DNA from: Streptomyces achromogenes
GTDB taxonomy: Bacteria > Actinomycetota > Actinomycetes > Streptomycetales > Streptomycetaceae
Assembly (NCBI RefSeq): GCF_030816715.1
Contig: NZ_JAUSYH010000001.1
Coordinates: 5,890,001-5,954,000, forward strand
Length of the DNA stretch: 64,000 nt
Direction: 5' to 3'
Shown here: in pieces, positions 54,201-63,186 of the stretch
How the letters are laid out: each line of letters starts with the position of its first letter
How positions within the stretch are numbered: the first letter of the stretch is position 1
Made by a program: the position numbers and the translations under genes
The notes under the pieces: generated by a model
What the model was told of the DNA's origin: nothing
Databases searched by the model: none
What the model saw: only the letters and a program-made list of their open reading frames with translations

Positions 54201-55160
54201 GCTGACCAGCCGGGCGACCTGCTCCTTCGCGGTGCGGGTGCGCTGCTCGTTGGCCGACTCGGCGCCCGCGAGCGTCTTCGACGCGGCCTCCTTGGCCTCG
54301 GCGAGCACCTTGTCGGCCTCGGCCTGCGCCTTGCGCAGCGCCTCCTCGGCCTCGGACATCCGCTGCTCGGCGGCGCGGCTGAGCTCGCCGGCCTGCCGGC
54401 GGGCGGCGTCGGACTCGGTGACGGTGGAGGTGCGCAGCTGCTCCGCGTGGTCGCTGGCCTCCTGGGCCTGCGTGGACGCGGCGTTCAGCAGCCGCTCGGC
54501 GTCGGTGCGGGCCCGCAGCAGCAGCTGCTCGGCCTCGGCGCGGGCCGACTCGGCGTCGGCCTGCAGCCGCTGCCGGGCCTCCGTCGCCACCCGTTCGGCC
54601 TCGGCGCGCGCGGCCGTCAGGGCCTGCTCGGCCTCGGCCCGCGACTCGTCGAGGAGCCGGCGGGCCTGCGCCTCGGTACGGGCGCGCAGCTGCTCGGCCC
54701 ACGCCACGTTCTCGTTGACGTGCGACTCGACGTTCTGCCGGCGCTCGGCCAGCTCCTGGTCGAGCTGCTGGCGGCGGGTGACGGCCTCCTGGTGCAGCTC
54801 CGCCTGGAGGCGGGCCGCCTGCTCGGCGTGCTCCTGGAGGATGCGCTGCGTCTGCGCCCGGGCCTGGCTCAGCTCCCGTTCGGCGTCCTGCCGCAGCTGG
54901 TCGGCCTGCATCTGCGCGTTGCGCAGCAGCTGCTCGGCCTGGTACCCGAGGTCGCCGCCGTCGAAGGCGGGCCGGGACATGATGGTGCGCCGCGCCTCGT
55001 GCAACTTGGCGCGCAGCACCTCGACCTGGTAGCCGAGGTCCTCGGCATGCTGGATCGCCTTTTCCCGCTCGGTCTTCAGCCGCTTCATCTCGGCTTCGAA
55101 CCGAGTCAGGTGGTCGACGTCAGCCGCCGGCTCCCGCTCCTGGCTCTCATAGCCCCGCAC
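51278..55160 (-). CDS. scy: Scy, giant coiled-coil polarity protein, with apparent frameshift near the 3' end
   Basis: Scy organises the tip polarisome with DivIVA and FilP. From GTG 55160 (VRGYESQEREPAADVDHLTR) it is coiled coil throughout, with long-period repeats (about 51 residues in the known family). As sequenced, the main frame ends at 51426 after 1244 residues with an aberrant Gly/Ala/Pro tail (HGRGGQAGAGGPG). At about 51475-51487 (GAGGCGCGGCGCCACGG on the coding strand) the expected frame jumps: reading on gives TVEEGKRELEVLVRRREDIN and AEISRVQDVLEALESF to a TAG at 51278. That matches the FilP C-terminus (REL..L..RR..INA). A loss of 2 or 5 bases in a GCGC repeat explains it, giving an intact protein of about 1295 residues. 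Sequencing error or real mutation cannot be separated here. Confidence 0.92.
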
Positions 55161-55201
55161 TGCGCGGTCCCATCCGTCCCTGGTCGCAAGCTTCCGAACG
55201 A

Positions 55202-55226
55202 GCCCCGTCCATCCGCCGGACGGGGC
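55202..55226 (-). terminator. Hairpin between epimerase gene and scy
   Basis: GCCCCGTCC (55202-55210) pairs perfectly with GGACGGGGC (55218-55226), with a 7-nt loop. It is probably the terminator of the upstream minus-strand epimerase gene, 42 bp ahead of the scy start. Confidence 0.6.
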
Positions 55227-55390
55227 CCCCGGGGAATGGTGTCAGATCAACGACGGAGCATGGGCTGCTGCCCCGACGCTCGTCCCCCGAAACCCGGACC
55301 CCGGCTGCGTCCCGCCGCTGACGGCAGGACCGGGTCGCCCCGGTGTGAGCGGCGACCGAGCCCAACCCTACCGGCCCATATGTACGGGGG

Positions 55391-55831
55391 TCAGTGCTCA
55401 GGTGACTCAACAGGGGCCGATGTGACCAGTTCTGTCAGTACTCCGTGGCAATCCTTCGGGTGCAGGAAGGTGATTCGTGACCCCATGGAGCCGCGTCGGG
55501 GCTCTTCGTACAGAACGCGTACGCCCTTGGAACGGATGTCGGCCGCCTCGCCGTCCACGTCCGCCGTGCCGAAAGCGATGTGGTGGACGCCCTCGCCGTT
55601 CTTGTCGAGCCACTTGGCGACGGTGGAGTCGGGGCGGGTCGGCTCCAGAAGCTGCAGGTAGGAGGCGCCGCCGTCGGAGGTGTCGTTGATCTTGAGCATG
55701 GCCTCGCGCACGCCCTGCTCCTCGTTGACCTCGGAGTGGAACACCTCGAAGCCGTATGTGGAACGGTAGAACTCGACGGTCGCGTCGAGGTCGTGGCAGG
55801 CGATCCCGATGTGGTCGATTCGCGTCAGCAT
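55391..55831 (-). CDS. Methylmalonyl-CoA epimerase
   Basis: The enzyme interconverts (2S)- and (2R)-methylmalonyl-CoA, feeding the B12-dependent mutase. The 146-residue protein is a vicinal-oxygen-chelate fold. The metal ligands can be placed at His7 (RIDHIGIACHDL), the His pair in GEGVHHIAF, and Glu in CHGVLTELV, with LQLLEPTRPDS between. It lies divergent from the thiolase and near meaB, and the window also encodes a cobalamin adenosyltransferase, giving a coherent methylmalonyl-CoA set. No mutase gene is in the window. Confidence 0.94.
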   Translation of the reverse strand: MLTRIDHIGIACHDLDATVEFYRSTYGFEVFHSEVNEEQGVREAMLKINDTSDGGASYLQLLEPTRPDSTVAKWLDKNGEGVHHIAFGTADVDGEAADIRSKGVRVLYEEPRRGSMGSRITFLHPKDCHGVLTELVTSAPVESPEH

Positions 55832-55982
55832 GCTGCTAGTGCAGCGCGGCGGAGGTGGTTACGCAACGTGCGCGCGATCACACTGACGGCCCGATGACGG
55901 CACGGAGTGCCACTCAGTACATTCGAAGTAAACCCTCGTTCACTCCTCGGCCTGTGCAGGCCGGTAAGGGGAATCGCAGCTC

Positions 55983-57194
55983 ATGACTGACTCGACTGGT
56001 TCCAACGGCACGACCTCGGTGATCGTCGCGGGCGCGCGTACGCCCATGGGACGACTGCTGGGCTCCCTCAAGTCCTTCTCCGGAGCCGATCTCGGCGGCT
56101 TCGCGATCAAGGCCGCCCTCGACCGCGCGGGCATCGGCGGCGACCAGGTGCAGTACGTGATCATGGGCCAGGTGCTGCAGGCCGGCGCGGGCCAGATCCC
56201 GGCCCGTCAGGCCGCCGTCAAGGCCGGCATCCCGATGAACGTGCCGGCGCTCACGATCAACAAGGTGTGTCTCTCGGGCCTGGACGCGATCGCCCTCGCG
56301 GACCAGCTGATCCGCGCGGGTGAGTTCGACGTCGTCGTGGCCGGCGGTCAGGAGTCCATGACGAACGCCCCGCACCTGCTGCCGAAGTCCCGCGAGGGCT
56401 TCAAGTACGGCGCGATCGAGATGCTCGACGCGATGGCGCACGACGGTCTGACCGACGCCTTCGAGAACATCGCCATGGGCGAGTCCACCGAGAAGCACAA
56501 CACCCGCCTCGGCCTCGCCCGTCCGGAGCAGGACGAGATCGCCGCCCTGTCCCACCAGCGTGCGGCCGCCGCCCAGAAGAACGGCGTCTTCGAGGCGGAG
56601 ATCACCCCGGTCGAGATCCCGCAGCGCAAGGGCGAGCCGGTCGTCTTCAGCAAGGACGAGGGCATCCGCGCCGACACGACCGCGGAGTCCCTCGGCAAGC
56701 TCCGCCCGGCGTTCGCCAAGGACGGCACGATCACCGCGGGCTCGTCCTCGCAGATCTCCGACGGCGCGGCGGCCGTCGTCGTGATGAGCAAGGCCAAGGC
56801 GCAGGAGCTCGGCCTGGAGTGGATCGCCGAGATCGGCGCCCACGGCAACGTGGCCGGGCCGGACAACTCGCTGCAGTCCCAGCCCTCCAACGCCATCGCG
56901 CACGCCCTGAAGAAGGAGGGCCTGGAGGTCGCCGACCTGGACCTGATCGAGATCAACGAGGCCTTCGCCGCCGTCGCGGTCCAGTCAATGAAGGACCTCG
57001 GCGTGTCCACGGAAAAGGTGAACGTCAACGGTGGTGCCATCGCCCTCGGACACCCGATCGGCATGTCCGGCGCCCGGCTGGTGCTGCACCTGGCCCTGGA
57101 GCTCAAGCGGCGCGGCGGCGGCGTCGGCGCGGCGGCGCTGTGCGGCGGCGGCGGGCAGGGCGACGCGCTGATCGTGCGGGTGCCCAAGGCCTGA
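55983..57194 (+). CDS. Acetyl-CoA C-acetyltransferase (thiolase)
   Basis: The 403-residue thiolase condenses two acetyl-CoA or cleaves acetoacetyl-CoA. The nucleophilic Cys is in NKVCLSGLDAIALADQLI, the NEAF motif is IEINEAFAAVAV, the His is in GGAIALGHPIGMSGAR, and the second Cys is in AALCGGGGQGDA. These are complete, so it should be active. GGGGAA precedes the ATG. meaB starts 58 bp after its stop codon. The gene order thiolase-meaB next to the epimerase suits fatty-acid and propionyl-CoA metabolism and precursor supply. Confidence 0.95.
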   Translation: MTDSTGSNGTTSVIVAGARTPMGRLLGSLKSFSGADLGGFAIKAALDRAGIGGDQVQYVIMGQVLQAGAGQIPARQAAVKAGIPMNVPALTINKVCLSGLDAIALADQLIRAGEFDVVVAGGQESMTNAPHLLPKSREGFKYGAIEMLDAMAHDGLTDAFENIAMGESTEKHNTRLGLARPEQDEIAALSHQRAAAAQKNGVFEAEITPVEIPQRKGEPVVFSKDEGIRADTTAESLGKLRPAFAKDGTITAGSSSQISDGAAAVVVMSKAKAQELGLEWIAEIGAHGNVAGPDNSLQSQPSNAIAHALKKEGLEVADLDLIEINEAFAAVAVQSMKDLGVSTEKVNVNGGAIALGHPIGMSGARLVLHLALELKRRGGGVGAAALCGGGGQGDALIVRVPKA

Positions 57195-57252
57195 GTCGCG
57201 TCGCGCGACGTCACCCGCTGAACGCAACTGAACGGATCTGAACGGAGCTGTG

Positions 57253-58209
57253 ATGCAGGACGTCTCCTCGCTGGTCGCCCAGGCCAGGGAAGGCCGCCCC
57301 CGGGCCGTGGCCCGGCTGATCTCCCTCGTGGAGGGGGCGTCCCCGCAGCTCAGGGAGGTCATGGCGGCCCTGGCGCCGCTCACCGGCAATGCCTACGTGG
57401 TCGGGCTGACGGGGTCGCCGGGCGTGGGCAAGTCCACCTCGACCTCCGCGCTGGTCACCGCCTACCGCAGGCAGGGCAGGCGGGTCGGCGTGCTCGCCGT
57501 CGACCCGTCCTCCCCGTTCTCCGGGGGCGCGCTCCTCGGCGACCGGGTCCGGATGTCCGACCACGCCTCCGACCCCGGCGTCTACATCCGCTCCATGGCC
57601 ACCCGCGGCCACCTCGGCGGCCTCGCCTGGTCGGCCCCGCAGGCGATCCGCGTGCTGGACGCCGCCGGCTGCGACGTGATCCTGGTCGAGACGGTCGGCG
57701 TCGGCCAGTCGGAGGTCGAGATCGCCTCCCAGGCGGACACCAGCGTGGTCCTGCTGGCCCCGGGAATGGGCGACGGCATCCAGGCGGCCAAGGCGGGCAT
57801 CCTGGAGATCGGCGACGTCTACGTCGTCAACAAGGCCGACCGGGACGGCGCCGACGCCACCGCCCGCGAACTGAACCACATGCTCGGCCTCGGCGAGGCC
57901 CGCGGCCCCGGGGACTGGCGGCCCCCGATCGTGAAGACCGTGGCTGCGCGCTCCGAAGGCATCGACGAGGTCGTCGAGGCGCTGGAGAAGCACCGGGCGT
58001 GGATGGAGGAGCACGGCGTCCTCGCCGAGCGCCGCCGCGCCCGCGCCGCCCGCGAGGTCGAGACGATCGCCGTCACGGCCCTGCGCGAACGCATCGGCGA
58101 CCTGCACGGCGACCGCCGCCTGAGCAGCCTGGCGGACCGCATCGTCACCGGCGAACTCGACCCCTACCGCGCGGCCGACGAACTGGTGGCGGGGCTCACG
58201 GAGGGGTGA
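57253..58209 (+). CDS. meaB: MeaB, GTPase chaperone of methylmalonyl-CoA mutase
   Basis: MeaB protects and reloads the B12-dependent mutase using GTP. The 318-residue G3E protein has Walker A GLTGSPGVGKST, the switch segment SPFSGGALLGDRVRM, Asp and Glu in VILVETVGVGQSE, and the base-specifying NKAD (VVNKADRDGA). A C-terminal helical arm follows. GTG 57250 and ATG 57253 are adjacent; the ATG has better spacing from GGAG. It works with the adenosyltransferase at 38592 and the epimerase at 55391. Confidence 0.95.
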   Translation: MQDVSSLVAQAREGRPRAVARLISLVEGASPQLREVMAALAPLTGNAYVVGLTGSPGVGKSTSTSALVTAYRRQGRRVGVLAVDPSSPFSGGALLGDRVRMSDHASDPGVYIRSMATRGHLGGLAWSAPQAIRVLDAAGCDVILVETVGVGQSEVEIASQADTSVVLLAPGMGDGIQAAKAGILEIGDVYVVNKADRDGADATARELNHMLGLGEARGPGDWRPPIVKTVAARSEGIDEVVEALEKHRAWMEEHGVLAERRRARAAREVETIAVTALRERIGDLHGDRRLSSLADRIVTGELDPYRAADELVAGLTEG

Positions 58210-58399
58210 GCGGGGCCGGCGGCACGGCGGTGGAAAACGGCGTGCGGGGCGTGCGCGGGCGCTGGTACGTTCGTTTCGTGTTTCTCCTCTTGGCATAGGG
58301 ACCGCCCAGGTCCGTGATCGGTGAGCGGCAGCAGGCCGGACCGGTCGCGGCGATCCGGCGTCCCCCTTCCCGCCCTGCCTCGAGTCGAGGAACCTCCTC

Positions 58400-59743
58400 A
58401 TGTCCGCTTCACCGTCCGTGCGGCCTTCGTATGCCGTCGTCCTGCGGCTCCCGCACGCCCGCCGCACCTTCGCCGCCGCCCTGACCGGCCGGTTGTCCTA
58501 CGCGGTCGTCCCGCTGTCCGTGATGCTCGCCGTGACCCGGTCCTCGGGCTCGTACGCGGTGGCCGGCGCCGTGATGGCGCTGTTCGGAGCCACCGCCGTC
58601 TTCCTGTCGCCCGCGCGGGCGGCCCTCGTCGACCGCCACGGGCCACGCCGGGCGCTGGTGCCGATGACGGCCGGGCACACCGTGCTGCTCGGGCTGCTGG
58701 CCGCGGCGCTCTCCCGGCCGGGCGCCGCCCCCGCACCGGCGCTCGGCGCCCTCGCCGCGGCCGCCGGGGCCTGTGTGCCGCCGCTGGGGCCGGCCATGCG
58801 GGCCGTCTGGACGCGGCTCGCCCCCGACCGGGCCCTGCTCCAGCGCGCCTACAGCCTCGACGGCGTCGCCGAGGAACTGCTGTTCGTGACCGGGCCGCTG
58901 CTGGTCGGCGTCCTCGTCGGCTTCGCACCTCCGGCCGCCGGGATCGTGGCCGGCGCGGCCCTGATGGCCGGCGGCACGGCCGGGTTCCTGTCGTCCCCCG
59001 CGCTGCGGACGGCGCCCGCGGGCACCGGCGCCGAGCGGCGGGGCGGCGGCGGGCTGCGCGGGCTCGGACGGCCCGTGGCCGCGATCGCCGGCGTCGGCCT
59101 GGCGCTGGGCGTGGTCGACCTGCTGGTCGTGGCGTTCGCGGAACGGCACGGACACGGCACCGGTGGGGCGGGCGTGGCCTGGGTGCTGGCGGCGTTGTCG
59201 GCCGGCAGCGCCGTCGGCGGGCTGCTCAACGGCGCCGTCTCCTGGCGGACGCCGGCCCCGGCCCGGCTGCCGGTGCTCACGGCGGGCCTCGGTCTGACCC
59301 TGTGCGGCGCGGCCCTGGCACCGGGCCTCGGCACCCTGGCCGCGGCCGTCGCGGTCGCCGGGTTCTTCGTGTCGCCGGCGCTCACCACGGCCTACCTCAT
59401 CGCCGACGAGGTCGCCGGCCCGCAGGCCCGGGTGCGCGCGGGGGCGTGGATCAACACCGCCGTCAACGCGGGCTGCACAGCCGGCACGGCGGTCGCCGGG
59501 GCGCTGGCCGTGCGGCTGCCGGTGGGGGCGTGCTTCGCGCTGACCGGGGCGGCGGTGCTCGCGACGTCGGCACTCGTCGCGGGCGCGTCGCGGCGGGACA
59601 GGCCGAGGCAGGGCCCGCCGAGGAAAGGCCGGCCGAGGAAAGACAAGCCGGGGCAGGGCACGGGGCGGAAGGACACGCCCGGGAAGGGCACGCCGGAGAG
59701 GGACACGAGCGAACTCGTGCCCCTCGTCTCAGACCGCCCGTGA
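58400..59743 (+). CDS. Major facilitator superfamily transporter
   Basis: The 447-residue protein has about twelve membrane helices. The loop between helices 2 and 3 (ARAALVDRHGPRRALVPMTA) is the MFS signature D-R-x-G-x-R-R region, and a repeated half begins near 210 (GLGRPVAAIAGVGLALGVVD). The final 45 residues are a basic, repetitive tail (RQGPPRKGRPRKDKPGQGTG). GAGGAA precedes the ATG. The substrate is unknown. It may be a drug or sugar-type exporter, but nothing adjacent decides this. Confidence 0.85.
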   Translation: MSASPSVRPSYAVVLRLPHARRTFAAALTGRLSYAVVPLSVMLAVTRSSGSYAVAGAVMALFGATAVFLSPARAALVDRHGPRRALVPMTAGHTVLLGLLAAALSRPGAAPAPALGALAAAAGACVPPLGPAMRAVWTRLAPDRALLQRAYSLDGVAEELLFVTGPLLVGVLVGFAPPAAGIVAGAALMAGGTAGFLSSPALRTAPAGTGAERRGGGGLRGLGRPVAAIAGVGLALGVVDLLVVAFAERHGHGTGGAGVAWVLAALSAGSAVGGLLNGAVSWRTPAPARLPVLTAGLGLTLCGAALAPGLGTLAAAVAVAGFFVSPALTTAYLIADEVAGPQARVRAGAWINTAVNAGCTAGTAVAGALAVRLPVGACFALTGAAVLATSALVAGASRRDRPRQGPPRKGRPRKDKPGQGTGRKDTPGKGTPERDTSELVPLVSDRP

Positions 59744-59773
59744 CACCGGCGGGCGGGATCGGTCCCGGGCGGG

Positions 59774-60373
59774 TCAGTCGTCGAGGTCCTGCGTGACCTT
59801 GCCGGTACGCGCGTCCACCAGCCACTCGCCGCCCCCGGCGGTGTCCACGCTCCAGACGCCGGCGCCCGCGTCGTCGTCCAGGTCGACGTCGCTCACCGTG
59901 CCCTTCGCGGCGACGGCCCGGACGGCCTCCCGGGCGTCCACCGTCGTGCCCTTCAGTGCGGCGAGGTCCGCACGGCCGTCGTCGTCACCGTCGTCGTCCG
60001 TGTCACGGTGGGCCCCGAGCACCTTGCCGGTGTCCGGGGAGACGGTGACGGCGTACTCGGCGCCGTCCGCCTTCACGACGTCCACCTGCCAGGTCCCGGC
60101 GCCCTGGCCGTCGTCCTCGCGGTCGGCGGATACCGCGGTGCCGGGGGTGTGGGCCAGCGCGGCCGCGATCGCCTCCGTGACGCCGGCCTTCGCGCCGGTC
60201 TTCGAGGCGGTGGTCGCCTTGTCCGCGTCGCCGGCCCGTGCCGCCGTCCGCGCCTCGGCGGCCGGGGCCTGCGCCGCGCCGGTGGACGAGGCGCCGTCCG
60301 CGAAGGCGACCGCGGCACCCCCGCCGAGCAGGACGGACGCGGCGGCGACGGCGGTGACGAGCTTGCGCTTCAT
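59774..60373 (-). CDS. Secreted PepSY-domain protein
   Basis: The 199-residue protein has a signal peptide (MKRKLVTAVAAASVLLGGGA, cleaved near VAFADG) and two PepSY-like units. One is around 80-125 (EAIAAALAHTPGTAVSADRE, TWQVDVVKADGAEYAVTVSP, GKVLGA) and one around 150-199 (ALKGTTVDAREAVRAVAAKG, WLVDARTGKVTQDLDD). An Asp-rich stretch (DTDDDGDDDG) lies between them. PepSY proteins often modulate proteases or sense metal or stress in the envelope. GGAGGAA precedes ATG 60373. It is divergent from rapA1-rapA2 across a 121-bp region carrying a phased CTGAAG array, so it is a likely target. Confidence 0.88.
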   Translation of the reverse strand: MKRKLVTAVAAASVLLGGGAAVAFADGASSTGAAQAPAAEARTAARAGDADKATTASKTGAKAGVTEAIAAALAHTPGTAVSADREDDGQGAGTWQVDVVKADGAEYAVTVSPDTGKVLGAHRDTDDDGDDDGRADLAALKGTTVDAREAVRAVAAKGTVSDVDLDDDAGAGVWSVDTAGGGEWLVDARTGKVTQDLDD

Positions 60374-60434
60374 GGGGGTTCCTCCGGTTTCGGGGTCGTT
60401 CGCTTTCGACGAGGACCACGCTGCCCGACCGGAG

Positions 60435-60471
60435 CTGAAGCCCCGCTGAAGACACCTGAAGGGCGCTTCAG
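60435..60471. promoter_or_regulatory. Phased CTGAAG array, likely response-regulator operator
   Basis: CTGAAG occurs at 60435, 60446 and 60456, and the reverse complement CTTCAG at 60466. Spacings are 11, 10 and 10 bp, one helical turn each, so all sites face one side of the DNA. This matches OmpR/PhoB-type direct-repeat operators. The last two form a palindrome with a 4-bp spacer. CATCCT (60483-60488), 6 nt before the rapA1 ATG, could be the -10 of a leaderless transcript. Confidence 0.65.
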
Positions 60472-60494
60472 CTTCGGTTTGGCATCCTGAGCGC

Positions 60495-61229
60495 ATGCGC
60501 CCGCCCGTCATCCGCCACCGCCCCGCCCCAGGCGCCGCCGCGCGCCACCCCTTCCGGATCCTGATCGTCGAGGACGAACGCCGGCTGGCGCTGTCGCTGG
60601 CCGGGGGCCTCGCCGCCGAGGGCTACGCCGTGGACGTCGTCCACAACGGCCTGGAGGGGCTGCACCAGGCCGGTGAGTCGCCGTACGACCTGCTCCTCCT
60701 CGACATCATGCTGCCCGGCATGAACGGCTACCGGGTCTGCTCCGCGCTGCGCGCCGCCGGCCACGACCTGCCGATCCTCATGCTCACCGCCAAGGACGGC
60801 GAGTACGACGAGGCGGAGGGCCTGGACACGGGCGCGGACGACTATCTGACCAAGCCGTTCTCGTACGTCGTCCTCGTCGCCCGGGTGAAGGCGCTGCTGC
60901 GCCGGCGCGGCCGGGACGGCGGGGCCTCGCCGGTGCTGGAACTGGGCGGGCTGACCGTGGACACCGCCGCCCGGCGGGTCTTCGTCGGCGGGGAGGAGAC
61001 CGTCCTCACCGCCAAGGAGTTCGCCGTGCTGGAGCACCTCGCGACCCGGGCCGGCGAGGTGGTGTCCAAGGCCGACGTCCTCGAGCACGTCTGGGACTTC
61101 GCCTACGACGGCGACCCCAACATCGTCGAGGTGTACGTCAGCGCGCTGCGCCGCAAGCTGGGCGCGGGGCTCATCCGGACCGTGCGCGGCGCCGGGTACC
61201 GGCTGGAGCGGCCGGAGACGGCGCGATGA
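60495..61229 (+). CDS. rapA1: OmpR-family response regulator, probable RapA1
   Basis: The 244-residue protein has a receiver domain (ILIVEDERRLALSLA, phospho-Asp in DLLLLDIMLPGMNGY, Lys in DYLTKPFSYVV) and an OmpR winged helix (LTVDTAARRVFVGGEE, LTAKEFAVLEHLATRAGEVV, VEVYVSALRRKLG, IRTVRGAGYRLE). From memory, S. coelicolor RapA1/RapA2 (SCO5403/5404) affect actinorhodin and a type I polyketide. The position between meaB and absC supports the same identity. It lacks a ribosome site. The kinase gene overlaps its stop by 4 bp. Confidence 0.88.
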   Translation: MRPPVIRHRPAPGAAARHPFRILIVEDERRLALSLAGGLAAEGYAVDVVHNGLEGLHQAGESPYDLLLLDIMLPGMNGYRVCSALRAAGHDLPILMLTAKDGEYDEAEGLDTGADDYLTKPFSYVVLVARVKALLRRRGRDGGASPVLELGGLTVDTAARRVFVGGEETVLTAKEFAVLEHLATRAGEVVSKADVLEHVWDFAYDGDPNIVEVYVSALRRKLGAGLIRTVRGAGYRLERPETAR

Positions 61230-62611
61230 GCCGCAGGTTCGGCTCGGTGCGGGCGCGCGCGACCCTCGGCGCGGTCCTCGTGGTCGCCGTCGCCCTGCTC
61301 GCGGCCGGCGCCGCCGTGCTGCTGTCCCTGCGCTCCCAGCTGCTCGACCAGGCCGACGCGCAGGCGGAGCGCGCCGCGCGGGCCGTCGCCGCCCAGCTGT
61401 CCGTCGGGACGGCGTACGACCGGCTGTCCTCCCTGGACGACGACGACCGCCCGGTCCGGGTCGTCGACGCGGCAGGCCGGCAGGTCGCCGCGTCCGAGGA
61501 TCTGGAGCGGATCAGCGGGACGCCGGCCGCGGAGGCCGACGACGACCTCGACCCCGGCGAGATCGAGGAGGAGGCCCGCTTCGACGACGGCTCCGCGACC
61601 GTCGACGGCGACACGGCCGGCTACCGGTTCGCCGCCCTGCGGGTCCAGGACCCGGTCGAGGGCCCGCTGACCGTGTACGCCGGCGCCCCGCTGTCCGTCG
61701 AACGCGGCGCCGTGCGCACCGCCCTGACGGTCATGCTGATCGGCTTCCCGCTGCTGCTGGCCGTCGTCGCGGCGGTGACCTGGCTGGTCACCCGGAGGGC
61801 GCTGCGGCCGGTCGAGGGAATCCGGCGCGAGATGGCGGCGATCACCGCCTCCGCCGACCTGGGCCGCCGGGTGCCCGAGCCGGACACCCACGACGAGGTC
61901 GCCCGGCTGGCCAGGACGACCAACGAGACGCTCGCCGCGCTGGAGACCTCGGTGGAGCGGCAGCGCCGGTTCGTCGCCGACGCCTCCCACGAGCTGCGCA
62001 GCCCGATCGCCTCGCTGCGCACCCAGCTGGAGGTGGGCGCCGCGCACCCCGGGCTGCTGGACGTGGCGGGCGCGGTCGAGGACACCGTCCGGCTGCAACG
62101 GCTGGCCGCCGACCTGCTGCTGCTCGCCCGGCTGGACGCGGGGGAGGAGCCCGCGGGCGGGCGGGTCGACCTGGCGGCGCTGGCGTGCGAGGAGGCCGCC
62201 GGGCGGCCGGCGGTGACGGTGGAGGCGGCGGGCGGAGCGGCCGCCGCGGTGGCCGGATCGCGGGGGCAGTTGCGGAGGGTGCTGGCCAACCTGCTCGACA
62301 ACGCGCAGCGGCACGCCCGGACGGAGGTCGCGGTGAGCGTGCGGCGGTCGGGCGACCGGGTCGTCGTCGAGGTCGCCGACGACGGGGACGGAGTGCCGGA
62401 AGCCGACCGGGAGCGGATCTTCGAGCGCTTCGTCCGGCTGGACGACGCGCGCGGCCGTGACGACGGCGGAGCGGGCCTCGGTCTCGCGATCGCCAGGGAC
62501 GTGGCGGCGCGGCACGGCGGCACGCTCACGGTCGGTGAGACGCCGGCAGGCGGAGCCCGGTTCGAGCTCCGCCTGCCGGCCGTCACCGCGGAGGGGGTGC
62601 TCCGGGCGTAG
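61226..62611 (+). CDS. rapA2: Sensor histidine kinase, probable RapA2
   Basis: The 461-residue kinase has a first membrane helix (ATLGAVLVVAVALLAAGAAV), an extracellular domain of about 125 residues rich in Asp and Glu (LSSLDDDDRPVR, EADDDLDPGEIEEEA), a second helix (VMLIGFPLLLAVVAAVTWL), a HAMP linker, phospho-His in FVADASHELRSPIASL, N-box LANLLDNAQRHA and G-box GGAGLGLAIARDVA. The acidic sensor may bind cations. It overlaps rapA1 by 4 bp, is in the same operon, and ends 6 bp from the convergent absC stop. Confidence 0.9.
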   Translation: MSRRFGSVRARATLGAVLVVAVALLAAGAAVLLSLRSQLLDQADAQAERAARAVAAQLSVGTAYDRLSSLDDDDRPVRVVDAAGRQVAASEDLERISGTPAAEADDDLDPGEIEEEARFDDGSATVDGDTAGYRFAALRVQDPVEGPLTVYAGAPLSVERGAVRTALTVMLIGFPLLLAVVAAVTWLVTRRALRPVEGIRREMAAITASADLGRRVPEPDTHDEVARLARTTNETLAALETSVERQRRFVADASHELRSPIASLRTQLEVGAAHPGLLDVAGAVEDTVRLQRLAADLLLLARLDAGEEPAGGRVDLAALACEEAAGRPAVTVEAAGGAAAAVAGSRGQLRRVLANLLDNAQRHARTEVAVSVRRSGDRVVVEVADDGDGVPEADRERIFERFVRLDDARGRDDGGAGLGLAIARDVAARHGGTLTVGETPAGGARFELRLPAVTAEGVLRA

Positions 62612-62617
62612 GGGGTG

Positions 62618-63094
62618 CTACGGCCGCCCCCGGCACCCGCGGAGGTGTTCCGCGACGGGCTTCAGGGCCTTGGAGAGTTCCGCCAGGGCCTCGGGGGACA
62701 GGAGGTCGATGAAGTGTCGCCGCACGGAGTCCACATGGTGCGGCGCGACCTTCTGCATGGTCTCCATGCCGTGGTCGGTCAGGACCGCGTACAGACCGCG
62801 GCGGTCGGACTCGCAGTTCTCCCGGCGCACCAGATCGGCGTTCTCCATCCGGGTGATCTGGTGCGAGAGCCGGCTCTTGGACTGGAGGGTGGCGGAGGCG
62901 AGGTCGCTCATGCGCATCCGGACGCCCTCCGACTCGGAGAGGTTCACCAGGATCTCGTAGTCGTTCATGGTCAGTCCGAACGGCTGGAGATCCTTCTCGA
63001 GCTGGTACGTCAACAGCCTGTTGACCTCCAGATGGGTGCGCCAGGCGCACTGCTCCGCTTGGGCCAGCCAGCGCGTGGCCGTTTCGGTCTCCAT
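62618..63094 (-). CDS. absC: MarR-family regulator, probable AbsC
   Basis: The 158-residue protein is a winged-helix MarR regulator: LTMNDYEILVNLSESEGVRM, MSDLASATLQSKSRLSHQIT, LVRRENCESDRRGLYAVLTD (the DNA-binding wing). From memory, SCO5405 AbsC is a zinc-responsive regulator needed for antibiotic production at low zinc, and this gene has the same size and place. His and Cys residues that could bind zinc include the APHHVDSVRRHF and EQCAWRTH segments. The upstream 60 bp are unusually AT-rich (TTCAACATTTTAGGTAGAC on the coding strand) and are likely the promoter and operator. Confidence 0.85.
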   Translation of the reverse strand: METETATRWLAQAEQCAWRTHLEVNRLLTYQLEKDLQPFGLTMNDYEILVNLSESEGVRMRMSDLASATLQSKSRLSHQITRMENADLVRRENCESDRRGLYAVLTDHGMETMQKVAPHHVDSVRRHFIDLLSPEALAELSKALKPVAEHLRGCRGRP

Positions 63095-63186
63095 AGATGA
63101 AGTCTACCTAAAATGTTGAAAGGCGAACTAGTACGGGCGGCGTGACGGTGCGCACGCGTTCGATGTCACACTCCGCAGACTACCGC

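Noticed and set aside
51318..55661. Continuous 1447-codon frame on the plus strand opposite scy
   Set aside because: It is the mirror of the scy coiled coil: Glu/Ala/Arg-rich GC-biased codons leave the complement free of stops. Its translation is Leu/Gly/Arg low complexity with no domain, while the minus strand encodes a recognised protein.
59600..59740. Repetitive end of the MFS gene as a separate repeat element
   Set aside because: The repeats are irregular Lys/Arg/Gly/Pro codons in frame with the gene and are explained as a basic tail.
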